Positions 34,164 through 43,476 of a stretch of DNA of 64,000 bases are shown here, piece after piece (positions within the stretch are counted from its first letter, which is position 1; each line of letters opens with the position of its first letter). The position numbers were made by a program, and so were the translations under genes. A model generated the notes under the pieces. That model saw nothing but the letters and a program-made list of their open reading frames with translations. It was not told where the DNA came from and did not search any database. The DNA comes from an uncultured Clostridia bacterium (GTDB lineage Bacteria > Bacillota > Clostridia > Christensenellales > Aristaeellaceae), in assembly GCA_946542235.1 (NCBI GenBank), contig CAMNKK010000003.1, positions 1 to 64,000 of the forward strand, written 5' to 3'.

Positions 34164-35051
34164 TCATTCCTTCACGGATCCGATCATAATTCCTGTTACA
34201 AAATACTTCTGAATAAATGGATAAACCACCAGCATGGGGATGATGGTAATAAAGACTTTCGCTGCGTTCAGGGATTTATTGGAAAGCTGGTTCATCTTAA
34301 TCATCTGCTCCGTGGTCAGGTTCACGCCCATGGGAATGCTGACAACAATCTGACGGATATAGGTCTGTAAAGGATAGTGCGATTCCGTGTTGGACAGAAC
34401 CAGTCCCTGGAAATACTCATTCCAGTAGTAGACGCTGACAAACAGCGTAATCGTGGCGATCACGGATTTGGAGCAGGGTACAACGATCTGGAAAAGAGTC
34501 CGCCATTTTCCCGCGCCGTCCACAATCGCGGCTTCCTCCACATCCCTGGGAAAATTCCGGAAAAAGTTCATCATCAGAATTACATTGAACACCGGAAGGC
34601 TGCAGCTGAGAATCAGACCGGCCATATTGTCAATCATCCCATAGTTTTTCATGCACATATACCAGGGGATGGTTCCGCCATTAAATAGCATGCAGAAAAC
34701 CACGATCCACATGAATACATTTCTGCCGTGAAACTCCCGCTGACTGCGCGACAGCGGATACGCGATCATGATGACGATGAGCAGCGTCAGCGGCGTACCC
34801 AGGAAAACCCGCTCCACAGAAATCAGAAAGGAATTAAAGAACGCCTGATCCTTGATGATCTCCCCATAAGCAGACGTCGTAAACCCAATAGGATAGAAAG
34901 TGACCCAGCCCGCGTTTGTCGCCGCCTTGTCCGAGAAGGAAAGGCAGAAAGTATACCAGATTGGATACAGGCAGCTGAAGGCGAGCGCAATCAGCAGGAT
35001 GGTATTCACAACCAGAAAGACCCGCCGGGACAGAGATTTTGTTTCAATCAC
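34164..35051 (-). CDS. Carbohydrate ABC transporter permease, LplC/YtcP type
   Basis: This is one of two membrane permeases of a CUT1-like oligosaccharide importer. The coupling motif EEAAIVDGAGKWRTLFQIVVP is the EAA loop. I start it at the GTG at 35051 (VIETKSLSRR), which follows GAGGAGGCGAGCAAA; the longer frame overlaps the upstream gene and reads poorly. This gives 295 residues and six membrane segments. It ends YFVTGIMIGSVKE, typical of this subfamily. It lies 13 bp after the partner permease. No ATPase gene is in the locus, so a shared ATPase (MsmX-like) encoded elsewhere is expected. Confidence 0.92.
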   Translation of the reverse strand: MIETKSLSRRVFLVVNTILLIALAFSCLYPIWYTFCLSFSDKAATNAGWVTFYPIGFTTSAYGEIIKDQAFFNSFLISVERVFLGTPLTLLIVIMIAYPLSRSQREFHGRNVFMWIVVFCMLFNGGTIPWYMCMKNYGMIDNMAGLILSCSLPVFNVILMMNFFRNFPRDVEEAAIVDGAGKWRTLFQIVVPCSKSVIATITLFVSVYYWNEYFQGLVLSNTESHYPLQTYIRQIVVSIPMGVNLTTEQMIKMNQLSNKSLNAAKVFITIIPMLVVYPFIQKYFVTGIMIGSVKE

Positions 35052-35064
35052 TTTGCTCGCCTCC

Positions 35065-35979
35065 TCAGAAGATCGTGTAATCCGCGAACTTGTACGCCAG
35101 GGCATAGGAGATAACGATGAGCACAAAGCTGACCACTGATTTGAAGAGGCCTGCCGCAGTCGCCAGCGAGAATTGCAGTTTTGTCAAACCAATCCGGTAA
35201 ACCCAGGTATCCAGGATATCCACCGTGGAATAGACCATCGGATTATAGGTATTAAAAACCTGATCAAACCCCGCGTTCAGGATGTTTCCCAGCGCGAGCA
35301 CCGTCAGCAGCACGACCGTCGTGGACAGGCCCGGCAGCGTGATATGAAGCGTCTGCTTCCACCGGCCCGCGCCGTCAATCGCGGACGCCTCATACAGGGC
35401 GGGATTGATCCCCGTCAGCGCGGCCAGGTAGATCACCGCGTTGTAACCGAATTCCTTCCACACATCGGTCCAGATGATGAAGCCCCGAAAGAAACCCGCA
35501 TCGCTCAGAAATACCTTTTTTTCGTACCCGAACAGCCCTCCGATCAGGTTCACGATGCCGTCATAGCCAAAGATATTCGTCATCACGCTGGCCAGAATGA
35601 CCCACGACAGAAAGTGGGGAAGGTATACGATCGTCTGCACGGTTTTCTTAAACCGGATGCGGCGCACTTCATTCAACATCAGCGCAAAGGCCAGCGGGAC
35701 GATCATGTTCAGCACAATTTTCGCGAACGCGATGATGATCGTGTTCATAATCACGTTCTGTGCGTCCTTCATGGAGAAAAGATATTCAAAATTTTCCCAA
35801 CCGACGAACTTGGAGCCAAAGATTCCCCGCCTCGGCTTGAAATCCTGAAAAGCCATCAGAATTCCCGCCATAGGCACAATGGAAAAAAAGAACAGCCAAA
35901 GCATACCGGGCGCGCACATCAGGTAGTACGCCGCCTGATCTTTGATTCGAACCGCCAGATTCTTCTTACTCCCTTTCAT
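35065..35979 (-). CDS. Carbohydrate ABC transporter permease, LplB type
   Basis: This is the partner permease of the importer. The start is the ATG at 35979 (MKGSKKNLAVRIKDQ) behind GGAGGGGAGCGC; the longer frame overlaps the binding-protein gene. The 304 residues hold six membrane segments. The EAA loop reads YEASAIDGAGRWKQTLHITL. Hallmarks of the LplB group include FQDFKPRRGIFGSKFVGWEN and the ending YKFADYTIF. It sits between the binding protein and the second permease in one operon. Confidence 0.93.
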   Translation of the reverse strand: MKGSKKNLAVRIKDQAAYYLMCAPGMLWLFFFSIVPMAGILMAFQDFKPRRGIFGSKFVGWENFEYLFSMKDAQNVIMNTIIIAFAKIVLNMIVPLAFALMLNEVRRIRFKKTVQTIVYLPHFLSWVILASVMTNIFGYDGIVNLIGGLFGYEKKVFLSDAGFFRGFIIWTDVWKEFGYNAVIYLAALTGINPALYEASAIDGAGRWKQTLHITLPGLSTTVVLLTVLALGNILNAGFDQVFNTYNPMVYSTVDILDTWVYRIGLTKLQFSLATAAGLFKSVVSFVLIVISYALAYKFADYTIF

Positions 35980-36106
35980 GCGCTCCCCTCCGCTGCAAAA
36001 ATTCATTCCGCGCGATGAATGCGTTCTGCCTTCGCTTTTCATCGTGCGGTTTGAAAAGATTGTCGCTGCGGTTTCCCGCAGCGACATCCTGTAAAACCCG
36101 AATTCC

Positions 36107-37771
36107 TTACTTGGTGGCGTCATATTCTTCCTGCACGCTCTGCAGAATCTTGTCGCCGCCTTCCGCCATCCACTGTTCCGCGAAGGAATCGAAGGCGGAA
36201 ATATCTCTCTTGCCCGTAATGATGGACCTAATCACGCTGCCCTCCAGCGCTTCCAGGTTTGCCCAGTACCGATCGATCGTCTCGTTCGTCGTGTAGGTCA
36301 CAGAATAGACAGGGTTATTCAGCTCAACAGTTGCATACGGCCGATCACCAATCAACAGCGCGTACTGACGCTGGAAATTGGATTCCGTTTCCGGGGTATA
36401 GAGGAAGTCGGACCGATGAAGCGTCTCGCCCTGCTTATATCCGGGAACCATGCTGCGCACAACCGCTGTATCCGCCGCCAGCAGCTTGTAGTTGGGTTCG
36501 CTCTGCCAGTCTTCGGGCTCGGTTTCGCCGTTCAGTACGCTGATCTCCGCCTTATAGGTATATTCGCATTCATCCATGGCCGCCGTCACATTGCGCAGCG
36601 GATACCACTCAATGTCCTCCGCGGTCTCATTCTGGAACACGGATTCATTGGCCACCAGCACATTGTTCATGATCACAATCGCCTGAGCCACCTCCTCGGA
36701 CACTCCGCTGTTGACCAGGGTATAGGAGGTTCCCAGCGTCTTCATCTTCGCGTTCCAGATGCCGTCATCCGTAAAGAGCGGATAAGCCTGCCAGTCCACG
36801 GTCTCGCTGTTCTTGAAGGAATCTCCGTTGCCGTAGCCCAGCGCCCACCAGGGTCCGCAGAAAAAGCCGCACTCATTCGCGTTCACGATATCCTGAGAGT
36901 AATCCCGGGTCGCGAATTCCGGATCGATCAGGCCTTCCGCGTACCACTGCGCCAGCGTTTCCAGCGCCGTCCGCGTTTCCGCGGAAAGCGTGCCATACTG
37001 CACTTTTCCTTCCTCATCCAGCACAAAATATCCCGGATAAGCGTTCATCGCCGCAAAGATCGCGTCAAAACCAAAAGAGAAATTGGAGTGGAGGAAATCC
37101 GCGTACACCCGGCCGTCCTTCTGCGCACCCAGGATCGGGATGGTCCGATCCCCTGCGGGTTTCGCGTCACGAATGGCCGCCGCCGCGTCGTGCAGTTCCT
37201 GCACGGTGGTCGGCACCGCGATGCCCAGATCGTCCAGCCAGTTCTGCTGCATCATCAGCACCAGCACGCCGTCTGCCGCCACGGAAATGTTCGGCAGCGC
37301 CAGCATCTTTCCGCCATAGGTAACCAGTTCCGCCGCTTTGCCCGCGGTGGTCGCGTGAATCGCTTTCACCTGCTCAGAAGCGTACTGATCAAACACTTCT
37401 GTCAGATCATAGAGCATATCGTCCTCTGCCGCGGCGGTAAAGTAAGTTCTGTCACTCACCACCATGGCGTCCGGCAGGCTGTCGGAAGCGATTGTCAACG
37501 CCACTTTCTGATTGAAATCGTCTCCGGACGCTGCCGTCCAGTCCACGACCACCTTGATGTTGTAATTGTCCAGCAGGTAACGCGTGTAATAGTTGTTGTC
37601 CGCCGTGTCTCCATCTTCCAGGGTTACATCCGTCGGCTCTACCGCCATGCCGATATGGACTTCCACCACATGGTCGAATTTCTGGAAGGCCAGATCCTCA
37701 TCCGCGGCAGCCGCGCCGCACAGCCCGAGCAGGAGCGCAGCAGTCAGAAGTAGAGAAAGGAACTTTTTCAT
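36107..37771 (-). CDS. Extracellular sugar-binding protein of the importer
   Basis: This is a large solute-binding protein (554 residues) of the LplA type that goes with LplB/LplC permeases. It has a signal peptide (MKKFLSLLLTAALLLGLCGA); a Cys is present but its -1 residue is Leu, so lipid attachment is uncertain. GFDAIFAAMNAYPGYFVLDE and RDYSQDIVNANECGFF are typical of the group. The ATG at 37771 follows AAAGGAGGG. It heads the permease operon and lies 139 bp downstream of the two-component genes, which probably control it. Confidence 0.92.
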   Translation of the reverse strand: MKKFLSLLLTAALLLGLCGAAAADEDLAFQKFDHVVEVHIGMAVEPTDVTLEDGDTADNNYYTRYLLDNYNIKVVVDWTAASGDDFNQKVALTIASDSLPDAMVVSDRTYFTAAAEDDMLYDLTEVFDQYASEQVKAIHATTAGKAAELVTYGGKMLALPNISVAADGVLVLMMQQNWLDDLGIAVPTTVQELHDAAAAIRDAKPAGDRTIPILGAQKDGRVYADFLHSNFSFGFDAIFAAMNAYPGYFVLDEEGKVQYGTLSAETRTALETLAQWYAEGLIDPEFATRDYSQDIVNANECGFFCGPWWALGYGNGDSFKNSETVDWQAYPLFTDDGIWNAKMKTLGTSYTLVNSGVSEEVAQAIVIMNNVLVANESVFQNETAEDIEWYPLRNVTAAMDECEYTYKAEISVLNGETEPEDWQSEPNYKLLAADTAVVRSMVPGYKQGETLHRSDFLYTPETESNFQRQYALLIGDRPYATVELNNPVYSVTYTTNETIDRYWANLEALEGSVIRSIITGKRDISAFDSFAEQWMAEGGDKILQSVQEEYDATK

Positions 37772-37806
37772 CAGGGGGAACCCTCCTTTGCTTGTTTTAT
37801 ATGATG

Positions 37807-37815
37807 ATCATAGCA
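37807..37815 (-). promoter_or_regulatory. Possible extended -10 promoter for the binding-protein operon
   Basis: On the minus strand TGC-TATGAT forms an extended -10 element about 35 bases before the start codon. There is no good -35, which would fit activation by the adjacent AraC-type regulator. Confidence 0.4.
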
Positions 37816-37910
37816 AAAGAACATGGCAATCTACAGACCCTTTCTTTCCAAATACAACAAACAAAAGAGATTTTCTGGTACAAATGTTTGCCACATATTG
37901 AACAAATGAA

Positions 37911-38939
37911 TCAGTTCTCCTCGGTCTGAGATGCCTCAAACGCCCTCCTGAAATCCTTCGGCGTCTCCTTCCTGACTTCCTGAAACATCTTTTTATAATG
38001 CTGGTAGCTGTCGTATCCAACCCTGAGCGCGATCTCAGTCAGCGAAAGCTCCCCCTGCATGATCAGTTTCATGCTTTCGTAGATTCTTTTCCGGCGGGTA
38101 AACTCATTGGGCGTAATTCCAAAGTACCGGCTGAAGCAGCTGCTCAGGTAGCTTCTGCTCAGTCCGGATTCATCCGCAACTTCCTGAAGGAGAAACGATT
38201 CCTGATAGGATTTGTTGATCAGATCCGCCGCGACAATCAGTCTGGCTTCTGTGGTATTGGGGTCGCCATTTCCAGCCCTCTCCGTAATGGATTTTCGGCA
38301 TTCTTTCAGATATAGAATGACATCCTGCGCAGACCGAACCAGTCCAACCTCCGGCACCGCGTAGTGATCGTTAATTTCCAGGCGCATCAGCGCTTCCCTT
38401 AGCACCTTCTCCAATTGCGGAGCCGCATAATTCTTTTCCTCCAGCATTTTTTCCGTTTCCCACAGATACAGATCATCGCAAATCCAAAGCGGACTGGCCA
38501 GGCGCTCCGCGATCTCCTGCGCATTGTCCTTTCCCGTTTCCATCTCCGGCGCGTACATCCGCTGCTGCACAGTTTCCGAAATGCGGGACATCAGCGAATC
38601 CAGATCCTCTTCTTCCAGCTTCAGTTTGGAAATATAATCGATGACCCCCTGCCGAAGCGCTTCCTGGATATAGGAAAAATCCTCATGGAATGTCATGACC
38701 ACATATTGAATCTGCGGATGTTTTTCCCTGCATTTCTGAATGAACGTGAGACCATCCATGATAGGCATCGCCAGATCCAGCATCACCAAGTCCACCGCGT
38801 GATCCTCCAGAAAGCGAAGTCCTTCTCTTCCATTATATGCCTCTCCAACCACCTGCATCTGGTATTTTTCCCAGGGAAGCATCGCCTTGATCCCGGAGAG
38901 AGACAGCCTGTCGTCGTCAATGATGAGTACCCTGATCAT
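37911..38939 (-). CDS. YesN-like response regulator with AraC-type DNA-binding domain
   Basis: This is the transcriptional half of a carbohydrate two-component system. The receiver domain has DDD at 8-10, the phosphorylated Asp55 in VMLDLAMP, and the conserved Lys in SKLKLEEEDL. A middle linker follows to about residue 235. Two AraC helix-turn-helix motifs end the protein (YLSSCFSRYFGITPNEFTRR and ALRVGYDSYQHYKKMFQEVR). It is 342 residues and overlaps the kinase gene by 23 bases. The ATG at 38939 follows GGAAGGAGAG. It is expected to activate the divergent-function operon just downstream. Confidence 0.93.
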   Translation of the reverse strand: MIRVLIIDDDRLSLSGIKAMLPWEKYQMQVVGEAYNGREGLRFLEDHAVDLVMLDLAMPIMDGLTFIQKCREKHPQIQYVVMTFHEDFSYIQEALRQGVIDYISKLKLEEEDLDSLMSRISETVQQRMYAPEMETGKDNAQEIAERLASPLWICDDLYLWETEKMLEEKNYAAPQLEKVLREALMRLEINDHYAVPEVGLVRSAQDVILYLKECRKSITERAGNGDPNTTEARLIVAADLINKSYQESFLLQEVADESGLSRSYLSSCFSRYFGITPNEFTRRKRIYESMKLIMQGELSLTEIALRVGYDSYQHYKKMFQEVRKETPKDFRRAFEASQTEEN

Positions 38940-40650
38940 GAAAACTCTCCTTCCACATGTACAGCCTGATGGTTGCCCTTGTTCCCCCCTCGGGCCTGTT
39001 TTCCAGTTTCAGCAAAGCCGCATTCCCATAGAACTGCCGGAGCATGCTGACCGTGTATCTCAGGCCTATCCCGGCATGCTCCTGAATCTGTTCCATGGTC
39101 TGGAGCATCCGCAGTCTTTCAGGCTCAATTCCACATCCATCGTCTTCAATGGTGAGAATGGTTCCACTGTCATCCGGATGAACAGAGATACGCAGATGAC
39201 CGTCCGTATCCATTCCGTGGCTGACCGCGTTTTCCACCACAGGCTGAAGAAAAAGTCTGGGTGTCGGGGAATCCAAGTAGGATCCCTCCTCAATCTGATA
39301 ATCCACGGAAAAACTGTGCTTCATCTGTTCCAGAGCCAGATAATCCCGGATCACTTCCAGCTCCCGGCGCAGCGTCGGCCCCTTTCCGCTTCTGCCCAAC
39401 GAGTAGTTCAGCAGTTCCATCAGGTGATGGGTGTATTCGCTGATCTCCTTTTGATGATTCAGCCGCGCCAGCCAGTATAACGAATTCAGCGAATTCATCA
39501 GAAAGTGGGGATTGATCTGATAGTACAGTCTCTCCAGCTCCAGCTTCGCCTTCTGTTCTTCCTGTCTCTTGACCTCTTCGATCAGCTGGCGGGCGTATTC
39601 CAGCAGGTTTTCGAAACGTTCCATCAGGTTGTCGTATTCCATCATGCCCGTGCGCTGTGAAGTCATCCGCAGCTCCGGTCTGCTGACCGCGTTTACAGCG
39701 TCCACGATCATCTGAAGCTTTTGAAGAATCAGCCGGTTGAACAGATAGACCGCTGCAGCCACAAGAATCAGCGCGATCAGCACGCCTGTGATCAAATAAT
39801 CAAACCAATGAAGTACATGCTGATAAAAGACGCTGCGAGGAATCGCAAGCACATAGTAAAAACCGGAGGCGGACTGATTTTTACACCAGACCATCTCATT
39901 GGACATTCGGAATCCGTCTTCTCCGGAAAAGCAAATCTTTCCCGCCATTTCCTTGAGACAGGTTGGATTGCTGCAATAGCAGATTTCTTCCTCCGGCGTC
40001 AGTTGAAACAGCATGTAACCGTTCGTTTCCTCTGCGTTAACTTCCTCAAGCATTTCCGGAACGGATGTACGGGCCTCCACATAGATAATTAAATCCAGAT
40101 CAGATGCAAAAGTATCCGGCCAGGCCACGGAGAGGACGTCATGATTGCTGAATCTGGACTGAGATTCATGCACCGCGTGAAAGGTGACGCTCTTGGTCTT
40201 TCGGACCGTCCGAAGCCCCTCCGTGGGGCTGAAGGAATCCCTAGGCAGGAAGGTTGTCGCAAAAATGCTGCTGTTCTCCGGCATATAGTAAGTTGCGAGC
40301 TCCACCTGTTTTCCAATGGCGGTTACGGTTTGCAGATTGCGGATCATCGCTCTCTTTGCTTCCCCGAGATCATACATATCCTCGGATCGCAGGATCTCAT
40401 TCACCTGTTTTCCAACTACGCCGTGGGAAGTCATATGCTGGGAAATCTGCAGTACATGCTGGTATTCCTCGTCCATTTGGTGCGCAATCATGCGGGTGGA
40501 TGATTCCATATACGACTTTCCACGATTTTCAATCGTTGTCTGAATCATCTGGTACGAAAAGAACGAAAGCACAATCAGGATACTGAACACCAGCAAAATA
40601 ATGATCAGAATATATCGTCCGCGGACCGTTCGAATTGGCTGTTTTCTCAT
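38917..40650 (-). CDS. YesM-like sensor histidine kinase
   Basis: This membrane kinase pairs with the AraC-type regulator. It has two membrane segments, near 14-35 and 290-310, enclosing an extracellular sensor of about 250 residues. The phosphoacceptor region is INPHFLMNSLNSLYWLARL, and the ATP-binding N box is QPVVENAVSHGM, the His_kinase/HATPase layout of the LytS/YesM group. I start it at the ATG at 40650, seven bases from GGAGAGGA; a TTG two codons earlier is too close. A strong promoter precedes it. The sensed compound is presumably the transported sugar. Confidence 0.92.
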   Translation of the reverse strand: MRKQPIRTVRGRYILIIILLVFSILIVLSFFSYQMIQTTIENRGKSYMESSTRMIAHQMDEEYQHVLQISQHMTSHGVVGKQVNEILRSEDMYDLGEAKRAMIRNLQTVTAIGKQVELATYYMPENSSIFATTFLPRDSFSPTEGLRTVRKTKSVTFHAVHESQSRFSNHDVLSVAWPDTFASDLDLIIYVEARTSVPEMLEEVNAEETNGYMLFQLTPEEEICYCSNPTCLKEMAGKICFSGEDGFRMSNEMVWCKNQSASGFYYVLAIPRSVFYQHVLHWFDYLITGVLIALILVAAAVYLFNRLILQKLQMIVDAVNAVSRPELRMTSQRTGMMEYDNLMERFENLLEYARQLIEEVKRQEEQKAKLELERLYYQINPHFLMNSLNSLYWLARLNHQKEISEYTHHLMELLNYSLGRSGKGPTLRRELEVIRDYLALEQMKHSFSVDYQIEEGSYLDSPTPRLFLQPVVENAVSHGMDTDGHLRISVHPDDSGTILTIEDDGCGIEPERLRMLQTMEQIQEHAGIGLRYTVSMLRQFYGNAALLKLENRPEGGTRATIRLYMWKESFHDQGTHH

Positions 40651-40708
40651 CTGCAATTCCTCTCCGTATGGAAATTAACGCAAACTTCCTGTTCGAAAAA
40701 TCGCTGTT

Positions 40709-40737
40709 ATTGTAGACAGGATACAAGTCTCTGTCAA
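40709..40737 (-). promoter_or_regulatory. Sigma-A promoter for the two-component genes
   Basis: On the minus strand a perfect TTGACA (40737-40732), 17 bases and TACAAT (40714-40709) lie about 60 bases before the kinase start. The broken recombinase sequence begins four bases beyond the -35. Confidence 0.85.
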
Positions 40738-40740
40738 ATC

Positions 40741-40947
40741 GATCGGTCCAAATACATCACTGTCAGGCATACAAAAAGATCCCGAATTGACACGCTGGAC
40801 GGCTACGTTCTCCATGAGCTGATTGACGCCATCTATGTGGAGGCTCCCGATAAGAGCAGCGGACACCGTGTGCAGAGAATCCACATCAAGTACAACGGCA
40901 TCGGCTTCATCCCGATCAATGAACTGATGGCAAAGCGAACGGCGTGA
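40741..40947 (+). pseudogene. C-terminal fragment of a large serine recombinase (DUF4368 type)
   Basis: Only the last 68 codons of a site-specific recombinase remain. The translated piece LIDAIYVEAPDKSSGHRVQ followed by RIHIKYNGIGFI is the characteristic ending of Tn4451/TndX-like large serine recombinases. No start codon, resolvase domain or zinc ribbon is present. The TGA stop is at 40945-40947 and lies inside a perfect hairpin. It marks the right border of the sugar island and shows that a mobile element once sat or inserted here. The family assignment rests on pattern recognition and is quite secure. Confidence 0.82.
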
Positions 40948-40960
40948 CCGAAGTCACGCC
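40941..40960 (+). repeat. Hairpin containing the recombinase stop codon
   Basis: GGCGTGAC, loop CGAA and GTCACGCC form a perfect 8-bp hairpin that includes the TGA stop. No T-run follows. Such a stop-codon hairpin may be a remnant of the element's end. Confidence 0.5.
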
Positions 40961-41018
40961 GCAAGCCTTGAAAACATTGTGTTTTCACGAATATGAACCT
41001 AATACTGTTTTACGAAGC

Positions 41019-41043
41019 CCCCGCCTCATGCGGGAGGTTTTTT
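41019..41043 (+). terminator. Plus-strand terminator at the right edge of the sugar island
   Basis: CCCGC, loop CTCAT and GCGGG, then AGG and six T, form a terminator for the broken recombinase gene. It shares 14 exact bases, inverted, with 31961-31974. Confidence 0.7.
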
Positions 41044-41051
41044 CGCAGGGG

Positions 41052-41966
41052 TCAGACCTTCAGATATTTCTTCATTTCCTCGATGAACTGCAGCCCCAGG
41101 GCGGTATGTACGCTGTCCTTCCGGTCGATATAGACAATCTCCATCGTGGCATCCTGCCGGGATCCGTCCGGCTGGAAGGGCACCGCAATATAGTCCACAC
41201 CGCTCAGTTCCTCGCAGATAATCCCGGAACAGAGCGTATATCCCTTCAGCCCCACCATCAGGTTCAGCACCGTCGCCCGGTCGCAGCAGTGAATCAGGCG
41301 GGAATACTTTTCCGTGGACATCAGCTCCTCCGCGTAGTAGAAGGGCGCGTCCCCCTGTTCAAAGGCCAGGCACGGGTAAGGCCGCAGATCCTCCATGGTG
41401 ATGGATTTCCGCCCGGCCAGGGGATGCCCCTTCCACAGGTAAACAAACGCCCCGCACTCAATCAGCGGATGATAGTTCAGCCGCTCCTGATCCAGCAGCT
41501 TCATCAGCGGCTTCCGGTTGCTTTCGTTCAGGTAGATAACGCCGATCTCGCTTCGCAGGCTGCTGACATCCCGGATCACCTCCTGCGTTCGGGTTTCCCG
41601 GATGGCCAGCTCATATTCTGCCACATCCACCTGCTGGGTCATCTCCACAAAAGCCTTGACCACAAAGGAATAATGCTGGGAGGAAACCGCGAAGCTGGCC
41701 CGCTGCTTTTCCGCTTTTCCGAATTCCTCCAGCAGGGTCTGATGCTGTGCCTCCACAGCCCGGGCATAGGGGAGGAAGCGCAGGCCCTCCGTGGTCAGGG
41801 AAACTCCCTTGCTTGTCCGGAGAAACAGCTCCATCCCCAGCTCCCTTTCAAGCTCCTTGACCGATTTGGTCAGAGAGGGCTGGGAAATAAAGAGCTTCTC
41901 CGCCGCCTTCCCCAGGGATCCCGTTTCCGCAATGACAATCACATATTTCAGCTGCTGCAGGGTCAT
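41052..41966 (-). CDS. LysR-family transcriptional regulator
   Basis: This 304-residue regulator has the N-terminal winged helix (MTLQQLKYVIVIAETGSLGK, then AAEKLFISQPSLTKSVKELE) and a C-terminal effector domain. The ATG at 41966 follows GGAAGGAAGGAAACG. It lies between the mobile-element remnant and radA and has no obvious divergent target gene, so its regulon and ligand are unknown. The N-terminal block is of the CysL/CynR-like general type, which does not fix the ligand. Confidence 0.9.
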   Translation of the reverse strand: MTLQQLKYVIVIAETGSLGKAAEKLFISQPSLTKSVKELERELGMELFLRTSKGVSLTTEGLRFLPYARAVEAQHQTLLEEFGKAEKQRASFAVSSQHYSFVVKAFVEMTQQVDVAEYELAIRETRTQEVIRDVSSLRSEIGVIYLNESNRKPLMKLLDQERLNYHPLIECGAFVYLWKGHPLAGRKSITMEDLRPYPCLAFEQGDAPFYYAEELMSTEKYSRLIHCCDRATVLNLMVGLKGYTLCSGIICEELSGVDYIAVPFQPDGSRQDATMEIVYIDRKDSVHTALGLQFIEEMKKYLKV

Positions 41967-42047
41967 TTTTTCGTTTCCTTCCTTCCCGTTTTATCTGCCC
42001 GGCCGGACGGTTTCCGCGTTCGGGAAAAAGGCCCCGGGGCTTTCAAG

Positions 42048-43424
42048 TCAGAAAAGGACGCTCAGCGCCTGCATAACCGTATCCACACCCACAATTCGCA
42101 CCCCTTCCGGCGTTTCCCGGAGGCGCCGGGCATTTTCCCGGGGCACGATCAGGGTCGTGAAGCCCAGCCTGGCGCATTCCGCCACCCGCCGTTCACACTG
42201 GGGAACCGCGCGGATTTCTCCCGCCAGACCTACTTCCCCCATGACGGCTACCTCCGAACCCACCGCCTGATCCTTGAGGCTGGAGGCCACCGCGGCGCAC
42301 AGGGCCAGATCCGCCGCCGGCTCACTCAGCTCCAGGCCGCCGGCCACATTGATATAAACGTCCTGATTGTAGGTTCGCTGCCCGGCCCGCTTCTCCAGCA
42401 CGGCCAGCAGCATGGCGATCCGCCCCGCATCCGCTCCGTTGACAGTCCGGCGGGGCGAATTCAGATAGCTCTGGCTGGTCAGCGCCTGCACATCGCAGAG
42501 CAGCGGTCTGCTGCCCTCCAGCCCGCAGAACACCGTGCTGCCGCTGGCACCCTGCGCCCGGCGGCTCAGCAGCTCCTCGCTGGGATTGGGCACCACCTGC
42601 ATCCCTTTTCCGGTCATGCGGAAAACCCCCAGCTCATTGACGGAGCCGAACCGGTTCTTGACCGCCCGGAGCAGCCTGTAATCCTGCTGCCGGTCCCCTT
42701 CGAAATACAGCACCACATCCACCATATGCTCCAGCATCCGGGGCCCGGCAATGGCTCCGTCCTTTGTCACATGGCCGACCACAAACATGGCTGTTCCGGT
42801 CTCCTTGCAGATGCGCATCAGCAGGCTGGTGCTCTCCCGGATCTGGGAAACCGATCCCGGAGCCGATGCCATCTCCGGGCGGTACATGGTCTGGATGGAA
42901 TCCACCACCGCCGCGTCCGGCTGCATCTCCCGCAGCCGGGTCTCCACGGCGTCCAGCGCGTTTTCCGCCAGAACATACAGCCCCGGTGTCTCAATCTCCA
43001 GCCGCCGGGCCCGAAGCTTGATCTGACGCGCGCTCTCCTCGCCGGAAATATACAGAATCCGCTTTCCTTCCGCCGCCAGATTCGCGCAGACCTGCAGCAG
43101 CAGCGTGCTCTTTCCGATGCCCGGATCCCCGCCGATCAGCATCAGCCCGCCTTCCACGATTCCTCCTCCCAGAACCCGGTCCAGCTCGCTGATTCCCGTC
43201 GGCGTCCGCAGCGCGGTATCCTCCGGGATATCCTTCAGCTGCAAAGGTGCCGCGCCCGTTCCGGGACGCTGGTTGGCGGCCAGCTTTGCCGGTCCCTTTT
43301 CCGGAGCGGAAGACAGGCTTTCCTCCAGCGTGTTCCAGGCCCCGCAGCTCGGGCACCGCCCCACCCAGCGGGGCGTCTCATATCCGCAGGCCGTACAGGC
43401 ATAAACCGATTTTACCTTTGCCAT
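42048..43424 (-). CDS. radA: DNA repair protein RadA
   Basis: RadA is a RecA-like ATPase helping branch migration in recombination. All its parts are present in 458 residues: the zinc finger with Cys10, Cys13, Cys24 and Cys27, Walker A GGDPGIGKST, the RadA-specific KNRFG motif, and the C-terminal Lon-protease-like domain (YINVAGGLELSEPAADLAL). The ATG at 43424 follows GGGAGGTACGGAT. It is 52 bp downstream of the rhodanese-TtcA fusion on the same strand. Confidence 0.97.
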   Translation of the reverse strand: MAKVKSVYACTACGYETPRWVGRCPSCGAWNTLEESLSSAPEKGPAKLAANQRPGTGAAPLQLKDIPEDTALRTPTGISELDRVLGGGIVEGGLMLIGGDPGIGKSTLLLQVCANLAAEGKRILYISGEESARQIKLRARRLEIETPGLYVLAENALDAVETRLREMQPDAAVVDSIQTMYRPEMASAPGSVSQIRESTSLLMRICKETGTAMFVVGHVTKDGAIAGPRMLEHMVDVVLYFEGDRQQDYRLLRAVKNRFGSVNELGVFRMTGKGMQVVPNPSEELLSRRAQGASGSTVFCGLEGSRPLLCDVQALTSQSYLNSPRRTVNGADAGRIAMLLAVLEKRAGQRTYNQDVYINVAGGLELSEPAADLALCAAVASSLKDQAVGSEVAVMGEVGLAGEIRAVPQCERRVAECARLGFTTLIVPRENARRLRETPEGVRIVGVDTVMQALSVLF

Positions 43425-43476
43425 ATCCGTACCTCCCTGAGATTGGTTCCGATGGCTGACGCTTTCCCTGTTCCGT

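Noticed and set aside
41052-41966. LysR regulator as the controller of the sugar island
   Set aside because: The island already has its own adjacent two-component system, and the recombinase scar and a terminator separate the LysR gene from it.
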